Shown here piece by piece: positions 23,950 through 32,200 of a DNA stretch of 32,751 nt (positions within the stretch are counted from its first letter, which is position 1; every line of letters begins with the position of its first letter). Below the pieces are notes generated by a model, which worked only from the letters and a program-made list of their open reading frames with translations, was not told the origin of the DNA and ran no database searches. A program made the position numbers and the translations under genes. Source of the stretch: Vibrio sp. UCD-FRSSP16_30 (GTDB taxonomy: Bacteria; Pseudomonadota; Gammaproteobacteria; Enterobacterales; Vibrionaceae); contig NZ_LZFW01000013.1 in the NCBI RefSeq assembly GCF_001676025.1, forward strand, positions 1-32,751, in the 5' to 3' direction.

Positions 23950-24240
23950 ATGACAAAGCTAACTATCGTTGCCAACATTATCGCTAAATCAGACAAAATC
24001 GAGCTCGTAAAATCAGAGTTATTAAAATTGATTGATGTGACCCGCGCAGAAGAAGGTTGTATCAATTACGACCTACATCAAGACAATGAAAACCCTGCGC
24101 ATTTTATGTTTTATGAAAACTGGCAGTCACGCGAACTATGGCAAGTTCACATGAATAATCAACACCTTGCGGATTACATGCTTGCAACCGAAGGTGCAGT
24201 AGAGCAATTCCTATTAAATGAAATGACTCACATCGCATAG
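23950..24240 (+). CDS. ABM-family putative quinol monooxygenase, 96 aa
   Basis: A small dimeric alpha-beta barrel protein of the antibiotic biosynthesis monooxygenase (ABM) family, like E. coli YgiN. Visible blocks are LTIVANIIAKSDKIELVKSEL, TRAEEGCINYDLHQD and FMFYENWQSRELWQVHMNNQHL. Some members oxidise quinols without cofactor; others have no proven role, so the reaction is not certain. AAGGT precedes the ATG. A strong terminator follows at 24277-24309. Confidence 0.88.
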   Translation: MTKLTIVANIIAKSDKIELVKSELLKLIDVTRAEEGCINYDLHQDNENPAHFMFYENWQSRELWQVHMNNQHLADYMLATEGAVEQFLLNEMTHIA

Positions 24241-24276
24241 CATTTACTCAGTTAAATACTGCTCAAACTATCCCCT

Positions 24277-24309
24277 ATCCCAGTGCTTACTAAGCGCTGG
24301 GATTTTTTT
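24277..24309 (+). terminator. Intrinsic terminator after the ABM gene
   Basis: ATCCCAGTGCTT (24277-24288) pairs with AAGCGCTGGGAT (24292-24303), 12 pairs including one G-T, with a 3-nt loop, followed by seven Ts. Confidence 0.88.
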
Positions 24310-24387
24310 AGTTAAAAAACACTGTCGCTTTCACATCCAAGCTTTGCTAGATTGACGCAACACACCATTCTTGCCTATTAAAAACCT

Positions 24388-24798
24388 ATGCAGATTCGCA
24401 ATATCACCGCAGACACAACCTTACCCATTCGCCATAAAGTACTGTGGCCAAATAAGCCCATTGAACATTGTAAAGTTGAAAATGATGACGAGGGTTTGCA
24501 TTTTGGTGTGTTTGAAAATGACCAACTAGTCTGTGTTGCTTCGGTATTTATCATCAATGGTGAAGCTAGACTGAGAAAATTTGCCACCCTACAAGCCTAT
24601 CAAGGGCGTGGACTCGGTAAGGCGATGATTCAGCATATCCTTACGGATTTAAAACATCGTAAAGTCACATTATTTTGGTGTGATGCTCGAGAATCAGCGA
24701 TTGGCTTTTATACGCAATTTAAAATGAGCAAACAAGGTGAGCGATTTTATAAAAGTGATGTTTCCTATTTTAAAATGGCCGTCACTCTTGAGCATTGA
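24388..24798 (+). CDS. GNAT-family N-acetyltransferase, 136 aa
   Basis: A single-domain GCN5-related acetyltransferase. The acetyl-CoA pyrophosphate loop is QGRGLGKAMIQHI (family pattern Q/R-x-x-G-x-G/A), preceded by RLRKFATLQAYQ and followed by the IGFYTQFKM helix region. The substrate is unknown. No strong Shine-Dalgarno sequence precedes the ATG. It is convergent with the next gene, with only 24 bp between the stops. Confidence 0.87.
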   Translation: MQIRNITADTTLPIRHKVLWPNKPIEHCKVENDDEGLHFGVFENDQLVCVASVFIINGEARLRKFATLQAYQGRGLGKAMIQHILTDLKHRKVTLFWCDARESAIGFYTQFKMSKQGERFYKSDVSYFKMAVTLEH

Positions 24799-24822
24799 TA
24801 CCACTAACGATTAATACAGCGC

Positions 24823-25209
24823 TTATTCATCACATTCAAATCGTGCAATCCTAGCTTCGGCAAGAGTGCAGTTTGTTATTTCCATCAATTGTGATAATGC
24901 CATACTCGGATTTTCAGTTAATAATCGCTGCAAGCGACGTTGCGGCGGTTCTAACTTATCTTGGTGCAGTACCAATGCATCATTGAGTTTTTTAATGATG
25001 AACAGCATCCCGTCTGAGCGATGTTGCAAACACTGCGTAAAAGACTGAACATCGATTGCCGTCCCCGTCAATTGCCAATACCGACTGCGCCGCACTCGCT
25101 TTAACAAACAGCCATTGCTCACAGCCATCGCCTTAGCCAGTTGCGCTTTTTCACTACCCACTCGATGAATCAGAGAAGGTAGCGCGATGATAATAGGCTC
25201 ATCAATCAC
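24823..25209 (-). CDS. RRF_GI-like (ribosome recycling factor family annotation) protein, 128 aa
   Basis: A small basic protein beginning, from a GTG codon, MIDEPIIIALPSLIHRVGSEKAQ, with the cysteine- and arginine-rich stretch NGCLLKRVRRSRYWQLTGT. I recognise this pattern from small Vibrionaceae proteins labelled ribosome recycling factor (Pfam RRF_GI). They are unrelated in length to the true 185-residue recycling factor Frr, so the name should not be taken as function. It lies next to VF530 on the same strand, with 121 bp between them. Confidence 0.6.
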   Translation of the reverse strand: MIDEPIIIALPSLIHRVGSEKAQLAKAMAVSNGCLLKRVRRSRYWQLTGTAIDVQSFTQCLQHRSDGMLFIIKKLNDALVLHQDKLEPPQRRLQRLLTENPSMALSQLMEITNCTLAEARIARFECDE

Positions 25210-25330
25210 AAGTCACCGATACTTTGATAGCAGTACATAGTTGAACTCAACACAACCAACAAAGTGACGGCGTCACCTATTGCGTAATAGAACACCTTCA
25301 CTTCCCTAGCCTAACCTGCACTGTGCATGA

Positions 25331-25549
25331 TTAGCTGAATGTTTGAATATAAAGTGCTTCTACCTTATCCCTTGCCCACTGTGTTTTTCGCAAAAATTTA
25401 AGAGAAGATTTAATCGAAGGATCATTACTAAAACAGTTCACTCGAATCTCAGCATACAAATCATCCCAACCATAGTGCTCCACTAAACGAGTAAGAATTT
25501 TTTCTAAAGAAAGTCCGTGTAATGGATTGTTCGGTTGTTGTTGCGTCAT
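25331..25549 (-). CDS. VF530-family (DUF2132) DNA-binding protein, 72 aa
   Basis: A compact helical protein matching the VF530 family, first described from Aliivibrio fischeri by structure: [55 protein letters not shown]. Members are annotated as DNA-binding on structural grounds; the biological role is unknown. AAGGTAG lies 8 nt upstream of the ATG, fixing the start. Confidence 0.88.
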   Translation of the reverse strand: MTQQQPNNPLHGLSLEKILTRLVEHYGWDDLYAEIRVNCFSNDPSIKSSLKFLRKTQWARDKVEALYIQTFS

Positions 25550-26091
25550 GAATAGCTACCTTGTGAATTGTTGAGTGTCGCTCGTTGCGCTCAATAGGAG
25601 TAGGAATATATAGCGATATCGTAAAATATCATCCTTTATTTGCCTTTTATTTTACCTAGTTGTCAGAGGACATTAAAGCTGAAACTTTCTATGGCTTAAT
25701 GGCTAGATATAAGTTGAGCCAAAGGGTCGCCTAACAAGGTTCAGTCCCTAGGGTGAACACTTATCGACCAATCATGTACATCATCTCCACAAGACGCCGT
25801 GAAATCATCCTTGATGGCTTCATTGTGGCATCCATGCCACAAACCCATGTCACAAAGAGTTGTTCCTATAATGCACATGATTTTGTTCAAATAACGTTCC
25901 TAATATCACCCCGATTCTACCTCCATATAAGATAGCGATCTTTTTAGTTTGTAAGCCGTGACGACGTACTTTCTATTGGTTCTTGGATAGCTTTAAAATG
26001 GATTCTTAACAGGAAGAAACTTGCACACTAACTGTATATGCATACCGTTATCATTCTTTTAAGAACATTGCTCTTTGGTGAGTAGCTTGAA
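25550..26091. other. Gene-poor region upstream of the toxin-antitoxin locus
   Basis: More than 500 bp with no convincing gene on either strand. A 60-codon frame from a GTG at 25753 has no family resemblance or ribosome-binding site. The region holds a near-perfect palindrome at 25823-25842. I looked for integron attC ends: one RYYYAAC-type heptamer (GCCTAAC, 25729-25735) occurs without its partner, so a cassette array is not supported. Confidence 0.4.
25823..25842. repeat. Palindrome with 9-bp arms
   Basis: TTGTGGCAT (25823-25831) and ATGCCACAA (25834-25842) are perfect inverted arms separated by CC. No T-tract follows, so it fits a protein-binding or recombination site better than a terminator. 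No gene starts nearby. Confidence 0.5.
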
Positions 26092-26250
26092 ATGAGCCTC
26101 ATCTGCTTTCAACAAGATGCACGAGGCTATCACGATATATGGTTATGTAAGCTTGGCGATCCCAACGCATGCATGTCCTATTTGCAGCAAGGGCATGAAG
26201 GTTTCTCCTTGATTCTCTTATTACTTGATGAACTAAATAGCCAAGTGTGA
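26092..26250 (+). CDS. Possible small protein, 52 aa
   Basis: An ATG frame preceded by GGTGAG at about the right distance encodes MSLICFQQDARGYHDIWLCKL followed by an acidic, hydrophobic C-terminal helix (FSLILLLLDELNSQV). I recognise no family. It ends 95 bp before yefM on the same strand. It could be a real small gene or a chance frame in a region without other genes; the even residue composition and ribosome-binding site argue mildly for a gene. Confidence 0.3.
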   Translation: MSLICFQQDARGYHDIWLCKLGDPNACMSYLQQGHEGFSLILLLLDELNSQV

Positions 26251-26282
26251 GGTGAGAACATCAACACTTCATGTCCAACTTA

Positions 26283-26330
26283 TTGTACAAGTATTTACTT
26301 GAAGACTACACTTGTCCCATTAAATGTACA
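26283..26330 (+). promoter_or_regulatory. yefM-yoeB promoter with two TGTACA operator cores
   Basis: A -35-like TTGTAC (26283-26288) and -10-like TACACT (26307-26312) are 18 bp apart. TGTACA occurs at 26284-26289, within the palindrome TTGTACAA over the -35, and again at 26325-26330 within ATGTACAT, downstream of the -10. TGTACA is the core of the E. coli yefM-yoeB operator bound by YefM and YefM-YoeB, so autoregulation is likely. The distance between cores (41 bp) differs from the tight E. coli pair as I recall it. Confidence 0.65.
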
Positions 26331-26345
26331 TGTTGCGAGGTTCTT

Positions 26346-26600
26346 ATGAAGATCGTATCTTTTACTGAAGCTAGAAATAGTCTCAAAGCTGTTTTGGACG
26401 GTGTGGTTAATGATGCTGACACCACTATCATTACACGTCGTGATTCTGAAGATGCTGTGGTTATGTCTTTAGACTACTACAACAGCCTTATGGAGACCGT
26501 TTACTTACTTCGTTCTCCTCAAAATGCAGAGCACTTAAACCGTTCTATTGCTCAGTATCGTGCAGGTAAAACAACAGCACGAAAGTTGATTGATGAGTAG
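26346..26600 (+). CDS. yefM: Antitoxin YefM (Phd/YefM family), 84 aa
   Basis: The antitoxin binds and neutralises YoeB and represses its own operon. The protein starts MKIVSFTEARNSLKAVLDGVVND, the typical YefM N-terminal DNA-binding fold, then TIITRRDSEDAVVMSLDYYNSLMET, and a C-terminal toxin-binding segment. The start at 26346 is supported by GAGG about 7 nt upstream and by family length; a frame from 26271 would add 25 residues across the operator. It overlaps yoeB by 8 nt. Confidence 0.95.
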   Translation: MKIVSFTEARNSLKAVLDGVVNDADTTIITRRDSEDAVVMSLDYYNSLMETVYLLRSPQNAEHLNRSIAQYRAGKTTARKLIDE

Positions 26601-26862
26601 TAGTCAACGGTTATTATCGTGGACTGATGATGCTTGCGCTGGCTATTTGTATTGGCAAACTCAAGATAAAAAAACGCTAAAGCGCATCAACAAACTCATC
26701 AACGATGTGAAACGTTCTCCATTTGATGGCATAGGTAAACCGGAGCCATTAAAAGAGAACTTAACTGATTTTTGGTCTCGTCGTATTGATGACAAAAACA
26801 GGCTCGTCTACGCAGTCGATAATCAAGAAATTACGATAATTTCGTGTCGTTACCATTACTAA
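26593..26862 (+). CDS. yoeB: Toxin YoeB, ribosome-dependent mRNA endoribonuclease, 89 aa
   Basis: YoeB cleaves mRNA in the ribosomal A site and stops growth unless bound by YefM. Residues equivalent to the E. coli catalytic set are intact: Glu51 (GKPEPLKENL), Arg70 (DKNRLVYAV), His88 and Tyr89 (C-terminal RYHY), each shifted by five against E. coli numbering. The toxin thus appears active. The ATG at 26593 lies within the last codons of yefM (overlap 8 nt), so translation is coupled. No transfer signals surround the pair. Confidence 0.95.
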   Translation: MSSSQRLLSWTDDACAGYLYWQTQDKKTLKRINKLINDVKRSPFDGIGKPEPLKENLTDFWSRRIDDKNRLVYAVDNQEITIISCRYHY

Positions 26863-26888
26863 AATAGGTTTCAGCGAACTGCTATAGA

Positions 26889-27905
26889 TTACTTGTTTTG
26901 AGTAATCTCAGTCACGGCAGTTGCAGCATCTAACACGGTTTCAGCAAATGGACGAGGGCTCCAGTCAAACAGCTGTAGTGTTTTACTATTGTCTGCGCGA
27001 ACATTGATATTCAGTAACCCTACCATCCCCTTTGCTTCACTATCAAAAAGTGCCATAAAGCGCAGTAATAGATTTGGGGCGATGCGTGTGCTTGGGCCTT
27101 TGTAGCCATGCTCTTTGAGTATTTTTGCAATCTCTGTAAGGTGGGTTGGCTCTGAACGAGAGGCAAGAATACGCTGACCTGCCGCTTGCGTGTGAGTCAT
27201 CGCTTGTACGTGGATTATTGCCACATCTCGAACATCGACCATTGGCATCGCCACATTAGCCAGCATTGGAATTTTGCCACGTAGCATCTGATCAATCATA
27301 GTCATTGATTGCCCACTAATGTCATCACCTAATGCAGGGCCAAATACGCCACCTGGGTTGACAACAACAAGCTCCATAGCAGAGTCTTGCTCCTCCATGA
27401 ATTGCCATGCTGCTTGTTCTGCCAAGGTTTTACTTTTAGCGTAAGTACCGATGTCTTTAGAGTGGGTATCAGCCCAATCATTTGGCCCAAATGTGCCACT
27501 CTTCATTGTTGCCATCATCGTCATAGCAGAACTGGTCAATACGACTCTCTTAACGCCCGCTTTATTAGCCGCACGTAATACTCGAAGTGAGCCGTCGACC
27601 GCAGGCTTGATCATATCATCTTCATGTTTTGGCTCAGCGGCGGCATATGGAGAAGCAACGTGCATGACATATTCACAATCTTTAGCGGCACTATCCCACC
27701 CTTTATCGGAAGTCAGATCTAATTCAATAAATGATAATTCACTGACGTCTGTAGAGGCTTTCTGTAACGTATTTTTAATGCTCTGAGCTTTTTTCAAATT
27801 ACGAATAGAGCCACGCACATGAAAACCTTTATCTAAAAGTTGTTTTGCAATGTGGAGACCAATAAAGCCTGAGATGCCAGTCAGTAACACGGTTTGCTTT
27901 GCCAT
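26889..27905 (-). CDS. NAD(P)-dependent extended SDR reductase/epimerase, 338 aa
   Basis: An extended short-chain dehydrogenase of the dihydroflavonol-4-reductase/aldehyde-reductase type. The nucleotide-binding motif TGISGFIG (Gly10, Gly13, Gly16) and the catalytic YAKSK are present, with LTSSAMTM providing the serine. Such enzymes reduce carbonyl compounds with NAD(P)H; the substrate is unknown. The start at 27905 (MAKQTVLLTG) follows AAAGGCA; the 16 extra upstream codons would run into the promoter. It is divergent from a TetR regulator, with operator-like repeats between them, so it is probably regulated by a compound sensed by that regulator. Confidence 0.9.
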   Translation of the reverse strand: MAKQTVLLTGISGFIGLHIAKQLLDKGFHVRGSIRNLKKAQSIKNTLQKASTDVSELSFIELDLTSDKGWDSAAKDCEYVMHVASPYAAAEPKHEDDMIKPAVDGSLRVLRAANKAGVKRVVLTSSAMTMMATMKSGTFGPNDWADTHSKDIGTYAKSKTLAEQAAWQFMEEQDSAMELVVVNPGGVFGPALGDDISGQSMTMIDQMLRGKIPMLANVAMPMVDVRDVAIIHVQAMTHTQAAGQRILASRSEPTHLTEIAKILKEHGYKGPSTRIAPNLLLRFMALFDSEAKGMVGLLNINVRADNSKTLQLFDWSPRPFAETVLDAATAVTEITQNK

Positions 27906-27936
27906 AGTGATGCCTTTGAAGTGTCTTGTGTAATTA

Positions 27937-27951
27937 AGTACTGGGTGGTAC
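27937..27951. promoter_or_regulatory. TetR-type operator candidate, SDR side
   Basis: AGTACTGGGTGGTAC matches the site at 27986-28000 in inverted orientation at 11 of 15 positions. It contains inverted GTAC ends and overlaps the SDR -10 box. Divergent TetR regulators usually bind such sites. Confidence 0.55.
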
Positions 27952-27978
27952 ATTAATGGTTGGATATTTAACTGTCAA
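27950..27978 (-). promoter_or_regulatory. Predicted sigma-70 promoter of the SDR gene
   Basis: On the minus strand a perfect TTGACA (27978-27973) stands 17 bp from TAATGT (27955-27950). The -10 overlaps the operator-like site at 27937-27951, so a regulator bound there would block the polymerase. Confidence 0.6.
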
Positions 27979-27985
27979 GAATAAA

Positions 27986-28000
27986 ATACCAGTCGGTACT
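27986..28000. promoter_or_regulatory. TetR-type operator candidate, regulator side
   Basis: ATACCAGTCGGTACT (minus strand AGTACCGACTGGTAT), with inverted TACC/GGTA arms, ends 5 nt before the tetR start codon. Its position suggests autorepression. Confidence 0.55.
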
Positions 28001-28005
28001 AAAAT

Positions 28006-28611
28006 ATGAATAAAGAAAAGAAAGCATCTCGTGGCCGTCCCAAAAAATTTGACCGTACTCATGTGTTAGATATTGCACTGCAAAATTATTGGAAACACGG
28101 TATCAATCAGGTATCGATAAATGAATTGTGTAAATTGGCCAGCGTATCCAAACCGAGTATCTATCGTGAATTTGGCGGGGAAGATGGCTTGATGTGCGCG
28201 GTGTTACAGCACTACGAGAGTAGCGTGCTTAGCCCAATGCTAGGCTTTCTAAGTACTGAGGCTGCGTTTGATGAGACGTTGCAAAACCTTGCTTTCTATA
28301 GCACTGATGAAGTTCGAGATTCTGATATGCCTAAAGGGTGCCTCTTCGCGAATATGAAAGAATTGCGCTTGAATTTAGGCGAAGCGACGGCAGAGCAAAT
28401 CAATCTAACTTATGAAAACGTCATATTGGCATTTGAACAGTGGGTCAATGGAGCAAAAGAGAGAGGGGAATTCAAGACTACGACGATGGAAAGTCGATTT
28501 GCCGCAATCTACATTTATGCTCAAATCAGCTTTGCTCAATCTCAGATGATGAAAGGAGAAAGCAGTGAAGACGTGCGGGCGATATTACAAGTTGCCCTTT
28601 CCGTACTTTAA
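28006..28611 (+). CDS. TetR-family transcriptional regulator, 201 aa
   Basis: The N-terminal helix-turn-helix spans about residues 18-62 (HVLDIALQNYWKHGINQVSI...SVSKPSIYREFGGEDGL), preceded by a basic RGRPKKF arm. The C-terminal part is a helical ligand-binding domain with no recognisable ligand; GCLFANMKEL resembles the NemR/AcuR/YdhM type sensors of reactive electrophiles, but this is only an impression. It probably represses itself and the divergent SDR gene. Confidence 0.9.
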   Translation: MNKEKKASRGRPKKFDRTHVLDIALQNYWKHGINQVSINELCKLASVSKPSIYREFGGEDGLMCAVLQHYESSVLSPMLGFLSTEAAFDETLQNLAFYSTDEVRDSDMPKGCLFANMKELRLNLGEATAEQINLTYENVILAFEQWVNGAKERGEFKTTTMESRFAAIYIYAQISFAQSQMMKGESSEDVRAILQVALSVL

Positions 28612-28780
28612 TAGGTAAGAATCGGCAATCAGTGCCTTTATCTATAGAGCTATACCAATGCCTTCCAATACAGCCTAGCCGATTAAAACACCGTATATCA
28701 ATGACGATAATGGATTTTAACTTGGTATTCGCGGGCTAAACTGAGACAATCCCCACCGAATCTATTTATTAAGGTCAAAG

Positions 28781-29020
28781 ATGAAACTTTTAGTTCGTAA
28801 CCTTTCACGCCAAATGACTGAACACGAAATTCGTGTTCTATTTTCAGAACACGGTGACGTTACCGTTTGCAACTTAGTACTCGATCAAGAGACTGGCTTG
28901 TCTAAGGGTTTTGCTTTTGTTGAAATGCCAAATGTTGACCAAGCAAAAGCAGCAATTGCAGCACTTGATCATGCTAATGTGCAAAAAAGTAAAATTCGCG
29001 TGAAACTGGCTAAAATTTAG
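28781..29020 (+). CDS. RRM-type RNA-binding protein, 79 aa
   Basis: A single RNA recognition motif: RNP2 LLVRNL (residues 3-8) and RNP1 KGFAFVEM (residues 42-49), both with the aromatic positions that stack on RNA. Small RRM proteins of this sort occur in Vibrionaceae and cyanobacteria and bind RNA; the targets here are unknown. AAGGTC precedes the ATG. The 170 bp between tetR and this gene carry no other gene. Confidence 0.92.
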   Translation: MKLLVRNLSRQMTEHEIRVLFSEHGDVTVCNLVLDQETGLSKGFAFVEMPNVDQAKAAIAALDHANVQKSKIRVKLAKI

Positions 29021-29036
29021 TTGGTATCAAAAAGGG

Positions 29037-29060
29037 TGAGGCGTCCCCGCCTCATTCCTC
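29037..29060 (+). terminator. Hairpin terminator after the RRM gene
   Basis: TGAGGCG (29037-29043) and CGCCTCA (29048-29054) form a GC-rich 7-bp stem with a 4-nt loop, followed by TTCCTCTT. The U-tract is imperfect. Confidence 0.55.
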
Positions 29061-29205
29061 TTATAAAGTGTTGTACTTTTTGCTATTTCGGACGCTTACC
29101 CACCTACACTGCCAAAGCAAGATCAGTTGCGTTATTTGCAGTTACTTCCGATCGCTTCCTTCAGACTTTACCGTTGACCAAATTCGTAAGGCAAACAATA
29201 AACCG

Positions 29206-32200
29206 CTAGCTATCTGTTAGTTGCACTACTGTCGCTAAGTTATCGACCAATTCTGTCGCCGAAACTCCTTGCAGTTCAATAGTGAAAGACTCTTCATCTT
29301 TCTCCACCGTTAAGAAAGACTGCGTGTCATCACCAGTGATAGTCCCTTCTAATTGAGTCAAAAGAGCATCTAGATCAGCATCAGAAACATCAGAGAATAC
29401 CTCGCTAAGATCTAACTTATCGCCATCTTCAATTGAGAAATCGATGATGGTGTCAGTCTCGTTGAAAACACGCAAGTCAGCTTGAGTCCATACAAAGGTG
29501 TCTGCACCAGAGCCACCTGTCATGATGTCCTCACCCAAACCGCCATCAAGAATGTCATCACCTGCCCCACCTAATAGCAGGTCATCACCTGAGCCACCGG
29601 TTAGAATGTCATTACCGCCTTGCCCGAATAAAATATCGTCATCGGCACCACCATATAGAACATCGTCTTTATGACTATCATCCGATTGGTCAAATTCATC
29701 AGTATGTTGCGAGATATAGGTGAACATATCTTTGGTATCCACATCTGATTCAAACTGGTTTGTTTTATCTGCGATATATTTTTGTATAGCAGGGACACCC
29801 TGAACATCGATACTAGCAAAATTGATTGAGTCACCAAACAAAATATCTGATCCCGCACCAGAAGTAATAGAATCCACTCCAGGATCCAATGATGTGGTTT
29901 TGCCCAAGATAACTTCTTCTAAGTCATCCACATCAACATTAGATTCAACAAACTGGTCACTATCAAACTTAACTAAAGTGCTTAAATCGACACCATCTCC
30001 AAGACCAATGGCCTCTACAGCCGAGATTAAGTTTAAAATGGCGTAATAATGTTGAGCTTGTTTAACCTCTTCTGTTTTATTATCCCAGCGGTCCGTGAAG
30101 ACAAAGTCATTATCCTTTGCCGTTATATTGCCAAGCTGTTCACCTGTGTATGATGAATAGAAGTTACCTGCGTTATCAACAACCAAGATATTGTCATAAT
30201 AGACCTCTGTACCTAAGACGTAGTCTTCTGGCAAAATATCTTCAAGCGTATCAACCTGCCCCAGCGTAGCATCATAACCAACCATAAATGAGCTCAAACT
30301 AGCTTCGGTTAATTGAATACCACGGGTAGGTTCACCATCCGTAATGAAGAAGGTTTGGTTCGATGCTCCGTTTTCAGACAGTGAGTCAAACCATTCAATC
30401 GTTGTTTCGAATGCTGATTCGTAGTTTGTGGAGCTATTTGCATCAAGCTTACTGACTTCGGTTTGGAATTCTGCTTTTGCCTCTTCAGCACTCATTTTTG
30501 ATAAATCGATAGAAACGACAACCTGAGCGCCAGTTGCAAACTCGGCAAGCATAACATTCACGACACCCGAATTTTCTTGAGTAGCAACATCTACTATTTG
30601 GTTAAAAGCCGATATTATTTCGGTTTTTGCGTCAGTAATAACATCTTTCATACTCCCAGAAGTATCGAGAATAAAGGCAATGTTATAATCTTCTCCTGCT
30701 ATGATTTGAAAGCCTTGAACATCTCCGACTATTAGCTCATTTGCGTCGGTGCCCACAATATCATCATCACCATAAGAAGCGGTCTTAGTGCTAAATTCAC
30801 TACTTTCAATAAATAGTGGTAGCTTAGTGCTTGATGAAGCCGTCTCACCAGTACTGGTTTCAGTGGATGTGGCTGTGAATAACACTTCATAATCGCCAGT
30901 CTCTGTCACATTCGCTTTTAGCGTTGCAATATCAAGACCTGTAATATCAACCCTACCATTCACATCAACAACAACTTCATTGCCGTTAATATCTTTTATG
31001 ATTGTACCCTCAGGAAGTCCCTCCAAAGTAAGCAGCAAGGTTTCACTATCATCGGTATCGACTAAACCAGCCGTGAGATCCCAAAGATCAACAAACTCAC
31101 CCTCAAAGCCTCTAGCGTCAGACGACTCCAGAACAAGGTTATCGACAATAGCTCCATAGCTATTAGAATCTGTCGATTGAACAATTAAACGATAATCACC
31201 CTCCTGATCAGAAGGTAAGGTTACCTGAATGTTTCGCTCCCAAGTATTATCGGTTGGACGGAACTCATACAAGGTAACAGCTTCATCCATTATAGGATTA
31301 CCTTGATCGTCGAGTCTGACCCACAAAATATCTAAGTCACTGTCACCGTCTTCCCAGCGTCTAGCCGCTGCATCAAAGGTGAAACTGTAATATCGTCCTT
31401 CTTCTACAGAAATATTGGTGAAGATAGAGTTATCGCCATCATCAGCCTCTACCTCGAGCACAAGATTGCTGCTACTCGCACCAGAGCGGTATGTCGACTC
31501 CTGACCAATTTCAACTAGGTTGTCATCATTGGCATACCAAGTACCAAGAGTGCCCCCCCCAAGCACTTCACTTACATCAACGCTAGAGCTCCACGTTTTT
31601 CCACTTGGCAGATCCGCATCTTGAAAATTAATGGATGCTTCGGTTCGATCTTGCAAAATAACAAGGTCTGGCTTGTCCGCTACAGGGGTAATATCGACGG
31701 TAATTATGGCGTTTTCGCTTTCTGAATTACCGTCACTAATTGTAAAATTAAATTCAGCGTAATCTGATTTTTGATCGCCGACTCCTGAGTCAGAGAAACC
31801 GTCAAAGCCAGACTCATTTGCATCTGGAGTAAATCGTAAGCTGCCTGCATCAATATCAGCTTTTGCTATCAAATCACCGACTTGAACGTCTTGCCAAACA
31901 TTATTGATGAGCACTTCCAACACTCCATCTGCTGGAAGTGTTTTAAATACTACCGACAGTTCTGCATCACTATTATCAACATCACTAGCATTGAATTGGC
32001 TCCAAGTGAATACAATTGCCGTATCTTCGGTTCCAGATATAACATTGTTGGATGCTGTTGGTGAGTCATTCAAACGAGTGATGTTCGAGGTATCCGTGCT
32101 ATCTGATTGATATGTGCCATCGTCGGCTTGAACCGTGATGTCCAACGACTCTAGGCTCAGCTCATCGTTATTGATGGCGGCGACGCCTGCATCGGTTAGC

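Noticed and set aside
25729..25735. GCCTAAC, an integron attC-like R'' heptamer upstream of the toxin-antitoxin pair
   Set aside because: No matching GTTRRRY partner or folded arm is found within a normal attC length, and neighbouring genes are not arranged as cassettes.
25753..25935. 60-codon frame from a GTG in the gene-poor stretch
   Set aside because: No Shine-Dalgarno sequence, no family resemblance, and it runs across the 25823-25842 palindrome.
29021..29209. 62-codon frame after the RRM gene
   Set aside because: It begins directly at the RRM stop, runs through the hairpin at 29037-29054 and has no ribosome-binding site or family match.
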